DNA from: Cyathus striatus
Lineage: Eukaryota > Basidiomycota > Agaricomycetes > Agaricales > Nidulariaceae
DNA: 64,000 nt
Direction: 5' to 3'
NCBI GenBank assembly: GCA_025738555.1
Contig: JAOVFP010000009.1
Location: 4,340,001 to 4,404,000 of the forward strand
This document shows, piece after piece, positions 37,358-48,011 of the stretch. Below the pieces are notes generated by a model. It was not told the DNA's origin. It saw only the letters and a list, made by a program, of their open reading frames with translations, and ran no database searches. The translations under genes and the position numbers were made by a program. Numbering within the stretch: the stretch's first letter is position 1; every line of letters starts with the position of its first letter.

Positions 37358-38063
37358 CTACACACTTGAAACATTCACAAATCTCACAAACGACTTCGCC
37401 TTCCTCCCTTGAAGCGGAAGTACACCCTCCCACTCAACAGCCTCCCTCGCCTCTTTATCAAAGTTCGGCACCTTAGGCAACTACTGGAAGTTCTTCGGTT
37501 TCGAGAGTGGTTTCGGGTTGGCCGGTTGTGGGATTCCATCTATGAATACTTGTACTAGTGTTGTTCCTAGCGTGAGAGGGTGCGAGTCCCAGATTACAAT
37601 ATCTTCGTCATCGTTAGTGCTGTTGTTCGTAGGAGGGATGAAGGAGGACATACCAACGTCATAGCTTTCGGCTATGGTCCCAACCTTGATGACCCACTCC
37701 CGCAGCGCGTGCAGTTGAAGGCGGTGCGGTTGTAGGCAGACATAGTGGTTGGATGCGGTAAGGTTGTAGGTGGTGTTGGTGCAGTGGTAGGGTGACCCAT
37801 GAGACGCATTCAATACATTCGGCACAAATCCAGGCGCTGACGGGGACGAAGTAGGCGGAACATAAGAAGAAAAGGGGGGCAAGCTAACGTGTCGGTAAGC
37901 CAAAAACCACAGCCCAAAACCAAAAAATATACTCACGGAAACACCTCCGGACTCTCAGTCACACCGGCAGACTATGAATCGCACGTAGGAGCGTGTCCGG
38001 GCTCGTCGATGTCGATGTGGTCATCTTCGTTTGTGGTATCGAGCGATGGGGGTGGGATGGCTG
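37358..38063 (-). pseudogene. Amidohydrolase-like gene with deleted catalytic core (copy 2)
   Basis: Exon 1 (37937-38063) encodes IPPPSLDTTNEDDHIDIDEP; a 53-base intron (37884-37936) with the same borders as copy 1 follows; then LPPFSSYVPPTSSPSAPGFV. After a short unrelated-looking stretch the frame passes straight into LREWVIKVGTIAESYDVG, DIVIWDSHPLTLGTTLVQVF and IDGIPQ, the C-terminal signature of fungal amidohydrolases, ending with NFDKEAREAVEWEGVLPL and FVNVSSV before a stop at 37358-37360. About 800 residues would be expected, so the metal-binding barrel is missing. An in-frame TAG at 37481-37483 further breaks the frame. Upstream the gene is cut by the hAT-like end at 38064. Confidence 0.6.
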
Positions 38064-38160
38064 TAGGGCTGCACACCGTCCGTATACAGCACACGGCCGT
38101 ATAGTTACGGCTAGTCTACGGGTACGGCTGAGCCGTATCCGTACCATATATGTGAATTCA
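38064..38160. mobile_element. Orphan hAT-like terminus interrupting the amidohydrolase copy
   Basis: TAGGGCTGCACACCG starts at 38064 directly after GATGGCTG. The paralogous site in copy 1 (near 27396) reads GATGGCTG followed by ATAAGGG, so similarity between the two copies ends exactly at the putative transposon tip. The first eight bases equal those of the element at 3763, and the interior is similarly dense in CCGTA/TACGG. No matching right end or second GATGGCTG was found downstream. Confidence 0.5.
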
Positions 38161-39084
38161 TAGTTGTGGGTAGGGTTGTGGATGTTGACCGTGAGCCAGC
38201 CGAGGAGAAAGAGTACCAGCAAAGGTATAAAGAAGAGAACAATAAGGCACGATGATTGAAGCTTGAAGCTTGAAGGGAGAAGTGGGAAGCGGGAAGCGGG
38301 GTGGGGGGTGGGGCGACAAGAAGAAAATGAACACAAAAGTAAGAGAAAAGACTCGCCCAATAGCTCGTAAGTATGAGTCCAGTATCCCCAGCACTAGCCA
38401 AAATCCCAACGTGCGCCCTCCCTGACCTTCTCTGAACGTGCCGCTACCGCACCAGCAAGGGAAACATGAGTTCCCGCGTGTTGCTTCGTGGTACTCTTCC
38501 CCAGTGCTGTCGATAGTGGACGTACCTTCAAGGTTAAACGGTACACCAATCCCTACTAGTCCGTCGGAACTGACCACGAAGTGTTTCAGTGCTCCCGTAG
38601 CGGCAAGTGAATATGAGTGTACCGAAACCTTGAGGACAGACCAAGACACTCCCGAGAAGAATGCACTCCGGGACCTGGCACTGATATTACGGTGCACAGC
38701 GGATTCCTGTGGATAATGTAAGTCTTTGGGTTGGAATTTGTGGAGTGCGAGAAAAGAAAGTACGCACAAAAGACATAAGTAACAGGATGTAGAGAGGAAA
38801 GGGTGTAACGGGAGGAAAGGGAATAACAGCAGACACGTGACACTCAGTAAAAACGATCAGACTCGCAGCTTGAGGAACGGTGACTCCGACTCTCCTTGGC
38901 ATCTTGATGTTGTTGCTGGATAGTCAGGATGATCATGTGGTGGTAGGGGTATCTGGTCCCATGGGAACAGGGAGTGGACAGGAGTGAATGGAAGGGGCGG
39001 GGAAGCGGTTGGGGATCGAGTTCGGAACCTATCGGTACGCAGTAGTTCTTAAGCCCGCACATAGACTCGTGGGGGTCACCAATC
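38161..39084. other. Unidentified region with one protein-like minus-strand segment
   Basis: On the minus strand around 38490-38690 the text KVSVHSYSLAATGALKHFVV, continuing SSDGLVGIGVPFNLEGTSTI and DSTGEEYHEATRGNS, looks like real protein rather than noise, but I cannot assign it. The flanking sequence appears non-coding. It may be another captured or broken host gene. Confidence 0.25.
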
Positions 39085-39092
39085 CCTATATG

Positions 39093-39801
39093 TAGTGTGG
39101 GAGGCAAAACCTCCGAGAGCATTCGCCAATCGCCTGGCGAGGCGAAAACCTGGCGTGGGAAAATGGCGAAACCTGGCAATACTGGCGAAGAGATCTACCG
39201 TGTTCCTTGACCATCCATAGTCATAGTTAAGCCGTATACGACAAAATATTACTATTGTACTAATCTCATTGAGTACATTAAACTTCCTGCATTTCATTTA
39301 TTGTCATCGCCCCCACTCTCCTCCACCGAATGGAGAGTATATTTGTTTCAAGCTCAAAAATAATTTTGTGCAAGATCTATTAGAATCTTTCATGCTTCTA
39401 TTTCATCTTATTTATCTTACTATCACCTTATTAATAGCCACTATCCCACATATCTTGTATTCCTACTACTCACTAGTGTTTTCGGCTCCTTTTTACTGGC
39501 TTTTCCATGTACTCCATCATTTCCTTCCCTCAATAAAATGGGCTCTTTTGCGGATGCTGTCTGGTCATCACGTGATCCTCAACATTGTTCTCGCCTTGAT
39601 AATGACAATCTTCATTGACTTATCCGATATCGTTCGTTGGGGAGTCAACGTTCAACAATTGGAAGGGCTAATCTATCGGTTATGTAATACATCATTCGCC
39701 GGTTACCGCAACCCTCTTTGTACCGGAGGTTTCGCCACCTGGCGATCGCCAGGTGGCGAGACCTGGCGCGGCGAAATGGCGACGTTTTGCCCACATCACT
39801 A
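39093..39801. mobile_element. Short hAT-like element (709 bases) with 8-base target duplication
   Basis: Flanking direct repeats CCTATATG lie at 39085-39092 and 39802-39809. The left tip reads TAGTGTGGGAGGCAAAAC, and the right tip on the opposite strand reads TAGTGATGTGGGCAAAAC. The next ~70 bases at each end share GCGAAACCTGGCG-type blocks in inverted orientation. At 39733-39758 there is a perfect 26-base palindrome centred on CGATCG. The AT-rich interior includes an open frame on the + strand (39269-39817) that runs across the right end and shows no transposase motif. Confidence 0.85.
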
Positions 39802-40439
39802 CCTATATGGTGTTTAGCGTGACGTCACACAGTGTGACCAAAAGTGACGAAAATCTTGACCCAGAATTAAACTGATGCAGGGAAGTGAAATTCTAAGTGT
39901 TTCTCTTCATTCTTTCTGTGTAATAATAATATTTTATCTATTCCAAGTGTTGAAATATATGTACCATGTCGAAATTATAAACATAAAGGCTTAAATACAT
40001 CTTCCTTTCTTGTCACAACTTTGTCACAGTTGCTGAATTGAAGAATTAAAGAGATATTTTACTATATATGGTTAAATTATTTTTATAATCATAAACAGTA
40101 GTTCAAATGTAGTATAATAAAGCTTATTTTATGAATTTCTGCTAAGTTATCACTTGGAAGTAGTGTTTAAGTGGCGTATGTGCGGTATTTCCAAGTGTGC
40201 TGTGCTAATTTCCCACGCTCTTTGATACAACGAAATTGCAACTTCAATTGCTTTATGGAAACTTATTATTTTAATTAGTGATAGTGATATAAAGTGCTCA
40301 GCTACAACATATTAACAACAATATTGAGTTAGAATAATTATTATGAAGAGAATAGCTGTCTAATGGTGGTCCACAGTGCAACTTGAGTGTATGTTATACT
40401 AGTTTCTTATGCTATTTAGGAGGGCAAAACTTGTATCTA

Positions 40440-41460
40440 CGGCCACTCATCAGAATTTCACTTTCACAGTTAGCTTTAATGACAAAAAGTACTCAGATTT
40501 AGTATTAGAATAGAACTGTTGAGCCTGAATTTTTATTTTTTGACTTTTACCTGGAGATCTTGTGTGTTACCTTGCATGATTGACTGGTTAAAGAAGGTTT
40601 CTTAAAATTCTGGCTCAACAGTTTTGTTCCTTATGTTAAATTATATAACTTTTATCATTAAGATTAGTGGATAAAGTGAAAATCTGAAGACTGGGCACAA
40701 TATTACTGATTTGATGCATATTTTGGCAGAGGTTGGACTATTATGCAAATTTAAATTTATGTATTAGACTACTAAAAATATAATTATATCAGATTAAATA
40801 TGCTACTCAATTACATACCATGCAAGTTATTTTAAAGTGATTGAGTATCTGTAGGAAAAGATATTTCACTGAGTCCATGCAAAATGGGCATGCATCACTG
40901 TCACACTGGTGTGACATGTCAAATTAGTGACCCTCACTTGAAACTGCGGCCATGCAACGGGAACTCAATTTTACAACTCGTGTTAGTGACGAAATATGAT
41001 CAGTTCTATTAGGAGAATAAAACTGTTGAGCCCGAATTTTTAATTTGTGATTGTTACCCTGAAATAATGACATATGATATACCAAATATCATGGTCAGAG
41101 ATTATTTTTCAAGATTATGGCTCAACAACATTGTTCTATTACCTTTAATGTATAATATTTGTTATTGAAGAAAGTCGGAATATTGCAATTCTGAGAGCTG
41201 GGGACAGAAATACTGATTTGATGCCTATTTTTGGCAGAGAGATTGCATTAACTCGCGATTTTATAATGATATAACTAATACACACATATCCATTCAGTAA
41301 TATTAAGGATATTATTCAACTGTATATAATGCAAGTTATTTGAAGGTAGTCAGAGGCTTGTACTAAGTTGTAACTTGAGATATTCGACTGGGTCAGTGGA
41401 AAAGGGCGTGTGACGGCTGTCACGCTTGTGTGACATGCGTGATTGGTGACCCCCATCATA
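40440..41460. repeat. Two diverged tandem copies of a ~507-base unit
   Basis: The landmark TGTTGAGCC occurs at 40517 and 41024, a 507-base offset. Collinear blocks include ACTGATTTGATGC.TATTTT, GGCAGAG, TGCAAGTTATTT and the closing TGTCAC.CT.GTGTGACATG. In each unit the start is paired about 100 bases later by an inverted match ending GGCTCAACA (40612-40620 and 41119-41127). No coding sequence is present. Confidence 0.65.
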
Positions 41461-42390
41461 GAGCTGAGTTTCAAATGACTTGTTTGCCTTAGCTGGCGCC
41501 TTATTTGTACTTAGCTTGTTTCTTGTTTGAACCCTCGAGTTGCTCTCGAGGCTCCAACTACCCTATGTAGCGGAGATTGATAACAACATGATAACTTATA
41601 TTGGTAATCAAATTTGAATTAAGGCTTAAACCAACGGCCAGGTAATGGATGATATATTGTATGAACTTATAAAGAAATACATGTGGTTCACTCTATGGAG
41701 TCTGGACTAGGTGACTTGATTGACGGTGTTATCTGGATATTTTATGGATACTACTTATGTTACAAATTATACAGAATATGATCATTTGCTGTAATGCTGA
41801 AAGCTTAACTGTATGTTTGACCTCATAGTCATTTAATTATTGCTCTTCTAGAATATGGTATTGTGAGGTCACAAATGTCCCCCCTTTTCGTTTCATAAAC
41901 TCAACATTATCCGCATCGTACCTTTTCATTTTAGGCGAACATGATAATTCCAATGGCCCAGAGTACTGAAACGACATGCTATTTTTAACCTAAGTGCTTT
42001 CTATCTTCCCCTCTTTGATGTAGACGCACGCACGCACTGTATAGTGTTCCTCACAAATTCTGTTCCTTCCTCAGTACATCCCCGAAAAAACAAGGGAACA
42101 ACAACGGCATAGTGGCTTACAGCTGGCTCCTTTTATTGGAGTTAACGGCAGAGATGGATTCGACGACGTCTATATTATAGACTTTGTGGCTTGCGCGCCA
42201 GCATACCTCAGGTAAGATGCTTTGATGGGTTCTGGAGGGACTATTGAGGAAGTGGGCAATGACTGGAGCTGGCTTTCTTGGTGTTTCTTCAAAGATTGCA
42301 TCCTTTCTTGCGTTGTTTTAACAGGTTATGCTCAATAATTTTACCAGTGATTTTGGATAATAAAAAATACATAAATTAGTATGAATAAGA
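41461..42390. other. AT-rich non-coding sequence with one strong hairpin
   Basis: CCTCGAG (41533-41539), a five-base loop TTGCT and CTCGAGG (41545-41551) form a perfect 7-base-pair hairpin. The rest holds no recognised feature. Confidence 0.4.
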
Positions 42391-42620
42391 CTACTCCTCT
42401 TCCTCCCCTTTTGCACTGCCAACATCCATATCCATATCTACCTTCCTCTTCTTTCAATTCATCGCAAATTCCTATCTCAAAGCTAATCCCAGCCTTCTTC
42501 AGCAGCCCAAACCACATGCCTCCCTAGGAAATGTGCATGCCGCATCGCATTAAACGCATTATCCACTTCATTCCGCGACACAAACCCAAGGAACTGCGAA
42601 ACCGTGTGTGCACACCGAAC
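42391..42620 (-). pseudogene. C-terminal fragment of an MRD1-like RNA-binding protein
   Basis: On the minus strand LGFVSRNEVDNAFNAMRHAH followed by FLGRHVVWAAEEGWD matches the end of the last RRM of MRD1, the multi-RRM protein needed for 18S pre-rRNA processing. The expected RNP1 start appears as HGFAV in another frame, and the typical basic/acidic tail KRKVDMDMDVGSAKGEEEE, ending at TAG 42391-42393, appears in yet another frame. So the fragment carries at least two frame changes. The remaining ~700 residues of MRD1 are absent. Confidence 0.6.
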
Positions 42621-43120
42621 CGAACTTCCCGGGCGAACGCACAGACCCCAGCCGCCCCCGTGCACCAAAGAGGTCACATATACGCTTCTTCATAGCTTCG
42701 AATATCAAGGTCTTAACCACTTTTACTGGTCGGTTCCCAACCTGGTTATGAAACTTTGTGGTATGTCATTTCTACAGCTTATACTTATTACTCGCTCAAA
42801 TTTCGCCCCCAAACTTCTGCAGTTTAGTTCTGTTTATCAGTGTAGGAAACTCCAGTTCATATATATCGAAAACTACTATATTCTACTGCATCAGTAGATG
42901 CTTAATAATGCTAGATAAATGTCCCAGTTTCCGTACCGGGAACTCAAAAACTAAATACATCTCTTTCACTTACTTTCATTTGGCAGTTCCATCCTACAGT
43001 ATCGTGATATCATTACGAAATATATAAGCATAGTTATAAATGTAGTGATTACAAGTTGCCGTCTATACATATGGGTGAGTAATGCTCTAGATAATATATA
43101 TATTTAAGGAGGCTTGTGCT

Positions 43121-43160
43121 ACCGGGATAGCTGAGTTGGGCCTTAGTAGGCTGCGTGCAA
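43121..43160 (+). other. tRNA-like A-box sequence
   Basis: GGGATAGCTGAGTTGGG closely matches a tRNA 5' region including an RNA polymerase III A box (TAGCTGAGTTGG). No tRNA cloverleaf or good B box follows, so at most it is a tRNA-derived remnant. Confidence 0.2.
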
Positions 43161-43511
43161 CAAGCACTTTTGTATGCTATTAAGTACGCTTAATTTAATC
43201 GCTTTACGATGCTAGATTGAAATTGGCCTAAGTCAGAATGAGGTATCCATGAATTTACTGTTCGTCGACTATTTACTACCTATTTACTACCAGTTTCCTA
43301 CTTCAGCCAAGTAATTTACCACGAGGTGACTATTCTTCGACAGCCATCCCACTGATTCCGACTGATCGTTTTTACTGAGCGTGACATGGGGTCACGTTAG
43401 CGTGTTAGCGTGCGGCTCGGGGTGGTCAGACTGTCATCGTCGATCGAGTGACACCCCTCTCCAATCAACATCCTAATCTCCTGGCAGTGCACACTACACT
43501 CTACCACCATC

Positions 43512-43754
43512 ATGTCCACTCTCGCAGGGTTCACCATCCTAAAGACCCAGAAGACCGGTGCCAGTGTCGTCGACTCCACCAAGACTGCCAAGCAGCTTGC
43601 TCCTGGCGAGTGCCTCATCAAGCTCTCTCACACAGGTGTCTGCCACACCGACCTCCACGCAAACCTTGGTGCTTGGCCCATCCCCCCTCGCGTCCCCCTC
43701 ATCAGTGGCCATGAAGGCGTAGGTGAGATCATTGTCATTGGCCCCAATACTGAC
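43512..43754 (+). pseudogene. Zinc alcohol dehydrogenase, N-terminal fragment
   Basis: ATG at 43512 starts MSTLAGFTILKTQKTGASVV and continues with the GroES-like domain of medium-chain zinc alcohol dehydrogenases. It holds the catalytic-zinc Cys in HTGVCHTDLHANLGAWP and the zinc-binding His/Glu region LISGHEGVGEIIVIGPNT. The homology stops after GPNTD at 43754 and the frame ends shortly after in unrelated sequence. It is clearly more GC-rich than the surroundings, with C-ending codons typical of a highly expressed fungal gene, and has no intron. About 80 of ~350 residues remain, so it cannot be functional. Confidence 0.8.
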
Positions 43755-44165
43755 CGTTCTTCCTTTGTTCTGAACCCTTTTCGTTGAGGAACGAGGTGGG
43801 AAGGTGTAAGAGGGGAGAGAGAAAACGAGAGAAACTGGCAGACCAAGAGGGTTTATGGCACACTCGTGGCTAGGAAGAAGAACGACAGACTGTCCGGTAC
43901 GATTGGCATACTGATGTACTTACCGTAGCTGGACAAGCTGAGCAAGACACAATGGGGCTATTAGACGGTCGCTGTCGGACTTTAGTTAACTTAAAATGAC
44001 ACACGGAAGGACGGAGTAATGTACAAATTTCTTTTTTTCTTCTATTCAACTACATAACCAATAAGGTATACATACATATCCCATAAAACATAGCAAATGA
44101 ATTTGAAATGAACGAAAAATACGTAGCGGAGCCTGTAGCACCTTTAACAAGAACTTATGTCCCAC

Positions 44166-44441
44166 TCGGTGTATAATCCAATGCACATCATATAGGTACA
44201 CCAGCCCCTCGAGCACGCTCCATGCAGCTTTCGCTACGACTTCGATGGGAATGGAGCCTGTGGATTTGTAGATAGAGTCAAAGGATCCTTTGTCCATGAA
44301 TTCCATGCATATGCAGATATTGGGTTTGGCGAGGTACGATCCGTAGGATGATATAATATGTTCCGAGTTACAGTCGTGCATGATTTGCAGCTCGCGGAGG
44401 ATTTGTTTGCGTATTGACGATTTTGCATCTATCAATACGAT
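44166..44441 (-). pseudogene. MAP kinase kinase-like fragment (kinase subdomains III-VIb)
   Basis: An uninterrupted 92-codon minus-strand segment reads IVLIDAKSSIRKQILRELQI, MHDCNSEHIISSYGSYLAKP, NICICMEFMDKGSFDSIYKS and EVVAKAAWSVLEGLVYLYDV, ending HWIIHR. This is the N-lobe-to-catalytic-loop region of STE7-type MAPKKs. The ATP-binding Lys upstream and the Asp of HRD downstream are both missing, so it is inactive. The frame has no stop codon, suggesting recent capture or an exon fragment; the left edge falls inside the HRD codons, the right edge next to AAG. It abuts copia sequence within 50 bases. Confidence 0.75.
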
Positions 44442-44897
44442 CTTCCAATCCCCATCGGTATGTATAACTTCAAATCGTATGGGTACGCATAAATGATCGG
44501 AGCGCTCAATTACATTGCACCAGGAACTCGCCCCGATATTGCTTACGCCGTGCACAAGTTAGCACAATACACCAAGAGTCCTCAACAAGTACATTGGACC
44601 GCCATCAAACGCATTTTAATTCGTTATCTCAAGGGTATGGCACGAAACCACGTCTTAACTTACAGCGGAGATGATTTGGACTGGACTCAAGAACTTACAA
44701 TTTATTCGGACGCGGATTGGGCTTCTAATGCTCACAAGAAGTTTATCAGCGGCTATGTCTTTCTACTAAGAGGAGGCGCTGTTGCTTGGAGCGCGAAGAA
44801 GCAGTCGACTACAGCTCTCTCGACAGCTGAAGCCGGCTGCCGAATACACTGCAGTCGTTCACACGCCAAAGCAAGTCTTGTGGTATCGCTTGCTATT

Positions 44898-45418
44898 AGG
44901 GGGAATCGGACCTGGCGATACAAAAATACGATACGTACGATCGAACAGCGAAACGATACAACTTCCCACGGATACAGCTGAAGGGTTTAATTCCTGTATC
45001 GTTGCGAGATCCAAGTAAACGCTCAGTCGGCGATTCGGAATATAAATTTTCCCGTCGTTGTGCGCTCTGCGTTGCTCACCGACATCGACATTAACACTAC
45101 TTTTACCTTTTAATTACTCAATAGTATCCTTTCATGTTGCTGTCGTTCAGATATGCGAGGCGTGATTAAAGGAATTGTTGTGGAAGCAGCGGAAAACACT
45201 ATCCCTATCTAATGATTACCTACAATCGCAGAACGTTGTCCATTCAGGCTCATGTTAACAGAGTTCAGTCTCCGACCTAACTCGGCTAAGACCAAGGTCC
45301 AAGTATCGCCTGCCTTCATATTTGTATCGGGGGTTGTCAAACCTAGGACGATACGAAATGGTGTTCACATGATACAACTATTTTCTTGGCGTCACGAAAC
45401 ACCGAGGTTTGACTTCCC
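44898..45418. mobile_element. 521-base insertion inside the copia RNase H
   Basis: Copia reading frame runs up to WYRLL at 44897 and resumes at FLEQELPQPTT after 45418. The insertion begins AGGGGGAATCGGACC; its right end on the opposite strand reads GGGAAGTCAAACC, giving weak inverted ends. A short direct repeat CTATT borders it (44893-44897 and 45419-45423). I see no ORF of note. The family is undetermined, and the target duplication is short enough to be coincidental. Confidence 0.5.
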
Positions 45419-45698
45419 CTATTCTTAGAACAGGAGCTCCCACAACCCACTACGTCGGTTATTTTCTGTGACAACCAGGCCGCTATCAAGATCGCTCACA
45501 ATCCGGAGTTTCACGCACGCACGAAACATATCGACATCGCTTTGCATTTCTTACGGGATCACGTTGAAGCTGGAACAATTACCCTCAAGTATATTCCATC
45601 ACGCGAAAACTTAGCTGATTTATTCACGAAAGGAATCGCACGCCCGTTACAACAAGAATTAACTTATGGACACGGAGTACTGCCAAAGCGAGGGGGAG

Positions 45699-45882
45699 TG
45701 TTGTGAGTATACGCTTTGACCGTTGTAGTTAGGTAACGACGTACGTGTACCATTGGACTTGGACCTGGAGGTAGTAGCACATAGTATTTATTATACCCAT
45801 TGTATTATTCTATTGTGTATAGTTCTCGGAGCATTATTTTACATTCATATCTGCGCACAATACAATGAGATCCTCAGCACCA
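45699..45882 (+). repeat. Copia 3' LTR (right boundary approximate)
   Basis: The LTR begins TGTTGTGAGTATACGC directly after the polypurine tract. Blocks TATTATTCTATTGT.TATAG, TTCTCGGA.CATTATTT and CTG.GCACAATACAA are shared with the minus-strand remnant at 61690-61840, which lacks an internal ~80-base segment. Similarity ends near GAGA at about 45872. Confidence 0.75.
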
Positions 45883-46170
45883 TCGTTTCCACCAAGATGT
45901 GTGTCGAACTACTCCATATCACGACCTATGACATGCTTAACGCGTCCATATCCACAGGCTGCTCGTCAAGCTCCCAATGCAGTCGAGCCAACTGCGAGTC
46001 CTAAAAGTTCCAAGGCAGCGATTCTGACACCACGGAAGAGATTGGTATTGTGGTTGAAAATGCAGGAAGGAGGTCGCGGAGGACGAAAACTGACACTGTA
46101 CATGGTGTCAGTTCCGTGTTTACACCAATCTTACCTACACCATAGAAAAGTTCCCACCGCGCTTAATAAG

Positions 46171-48011
46171 TCTTAATTATACTTAAAATAATGGTGAATA
46201 ACACTTAATATAAAATGTGTGAATAAATAAATGAGCTGTACCTGCTTTATCGATCAGTATTGAATCAACCTGAAATCGATGACAGAGTACCAAGCCCATA
46301 CCACGCCTGCAAGTGTCATCGATTCTCCCATGGGCCATGAACGCAATGATTGCACTAATAGTAACCATGTCTTTGCACCTATATATAAACAATACATTTG
46401 AACACACAGGTAAGTATATGAGGTAGATCGATTTCATGATCATTGATAAGTACATTAAATCCAAAGATCGATACCAGACGTCAAACTACCATTTGACAGC
46501 ATCAATTCTCCCATGGTTCATCAATGAAAAGCAGCCAAGTGTGAATTTCAATCGATCCCACTATTAATATCTATCTTCGGATCTAAGCCCACCTAAACAA
46601 CACAATCGAATGGGCAGGCCACAGGTATAAGTTGGCTCTATGATTTGATTGATATCATTATGTAATGATCCAAGTGATATGTCTCGAGAAAGATCGATAG
46701 CAGACGTCAAACTACCACGCCTATTCCACAGCATCAATTCTCCCATGGTTCATCGATGAAAAGCAGCCAAGTATGAATCTCAATCGATCCCACTATTAAT
46801 ATCCATCTTCGCATCTAAGCCCACCTAAACAACACAATCGAATGGGCAGGCCACAGGTATAAGTTGGCTCTATGAGTTGACAACTATTTAAGATTCTGCG
46901 TGGCTATCTATATATTTCGACTTGCATTTAGAGAAAATGGGGATACATATACTTTTTTTTAGTTATCTACTCGCTACTACATACTTACCGAGTATTGCTC
47001 ATTTCTGAATATTACTAGTAGTCCAATTGACCGCAGCTTGTGACACAGTGACTTTTAGCTTTATAGACTTACGCTTCCCCAAGTCAACAACTTTCTCGAC
47101 ACTTTCATTTCTCTGCAATCGTTCCACTCAAGACCGTGTAAGTACTAAGGACGTGAATCGTACATTTTGCATATATATTCTATATCTAACCGTTGTGTAT
47201 TCATAGAAACATTGCCGTTCTTCGCGAACAATAATAAAGCTCCTGTTTAATTAGAGACGAAGGTAGTGTCGAAATCGAGAACATTGACAGTGACAGTGTT
47301 AAGAAGGTGTTGGGAATTTTGAAAGCTAGATCTTACATTTGATCTCAAGTTTTCGTTATATTTTGATACCTTGACATTGCTTGTCCCGTTAAAAAACAAC
47401 AAATTATCCACTCGCCATATAAATTGAGATATATATTGTACAGTATCTATGGAATCGATATGCAAAGTATGAAGGTAGTAGCAAAAGCAGGTGCTGAGAT
47501 AATGAAGATTTTGTAGGACTTTCAAATACTCGAGACAGCTTCAAACACTTGCAAGTTGATAAGTAATAGTACTTATGTCGAGTTTCGCAGAGCGGGCAAA
47601 ATCCGGCTCTGCAGTACTTTAGCTTATATGTCTTACAGATACCTATAAAAGTCTGTATCTTGGTCTTCGATACTTATGCCCAAGCACATACGTTATAACC
47701 CCTACGAATTGCCTATGAATGCACCCAAAATGCACCCGACTCCCAACTCCCAACTCTCGAGCGCACTAACCGAACGCTGTAACCGAAAAATAATAACCGA
47801 AGATGAAATCTAAGTAAATCGTAAAATCGGCATGTGCGGAAGTTGATTTTATTTGATGGATTTGAGCGTGGTGCTCCGGCTGTCCATAATAAATCGCCCT
47901 CAATCTATGTTGGAGGTTTCCATCAAATGTTCTAGAGCTACTGTCGCTCCAAACAACCTATCCGGACAATCTAGACTCGCAATGACTTCATTTTAGGATC
48001 AATTGACTAGC
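46171..48011. repeat. Dispersed repeat, copy 2
   Basis: The segment is collinear with 15514-16655. It has an internal tandem duplication with a 227-base period (AGACGTCAAACTACC at 46476 and 46703). It also contains an extra 466-base segment (47136-47601) that begins GTGTAAGTACTAAGG and ends GAGCGGGCAAAA, with no inverted ends or target duplication that I could detect. It directly follows the copia LTR region. Confidence 0.85.

Larger units (their letters stand above)
44487..45882 (+). mobile_element. Ty1/copia fragment: RNase H to 3' LTR, interrupted
   Basis: Starting near 44487 the frame encodes GALNYIAPGTRPDIAYAVHK, ELTIYSDADWASNAHKKFIS and AWSAKKQSTTALSTAEA, the connection/RNase H region of a Ty1/copia polyprotein. 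A 7-base insertion breaks STAEAEYTAV near 44830. After a 521-base insertion the frame resumes with SVIFCDNQAAIKIAHNPEFH and LADLFTKGIARPLQQELTYG. The polypurine tract (GCGAGGGGGAG) is directly followed by the 3' LTR, TGTTGTGAGTATACGC, from 45699. All upstream gag, protease, integrase and most RT are missing. Confidence 0.9.

Noticed and set aside
39269..39817. A 182-codon + strand ORF as the transposase of the 709-base element
   Set aside because: It runs across the element's right end into the target duplication, is hydrophobic and AT-driven in composition, and has no transposase motif.
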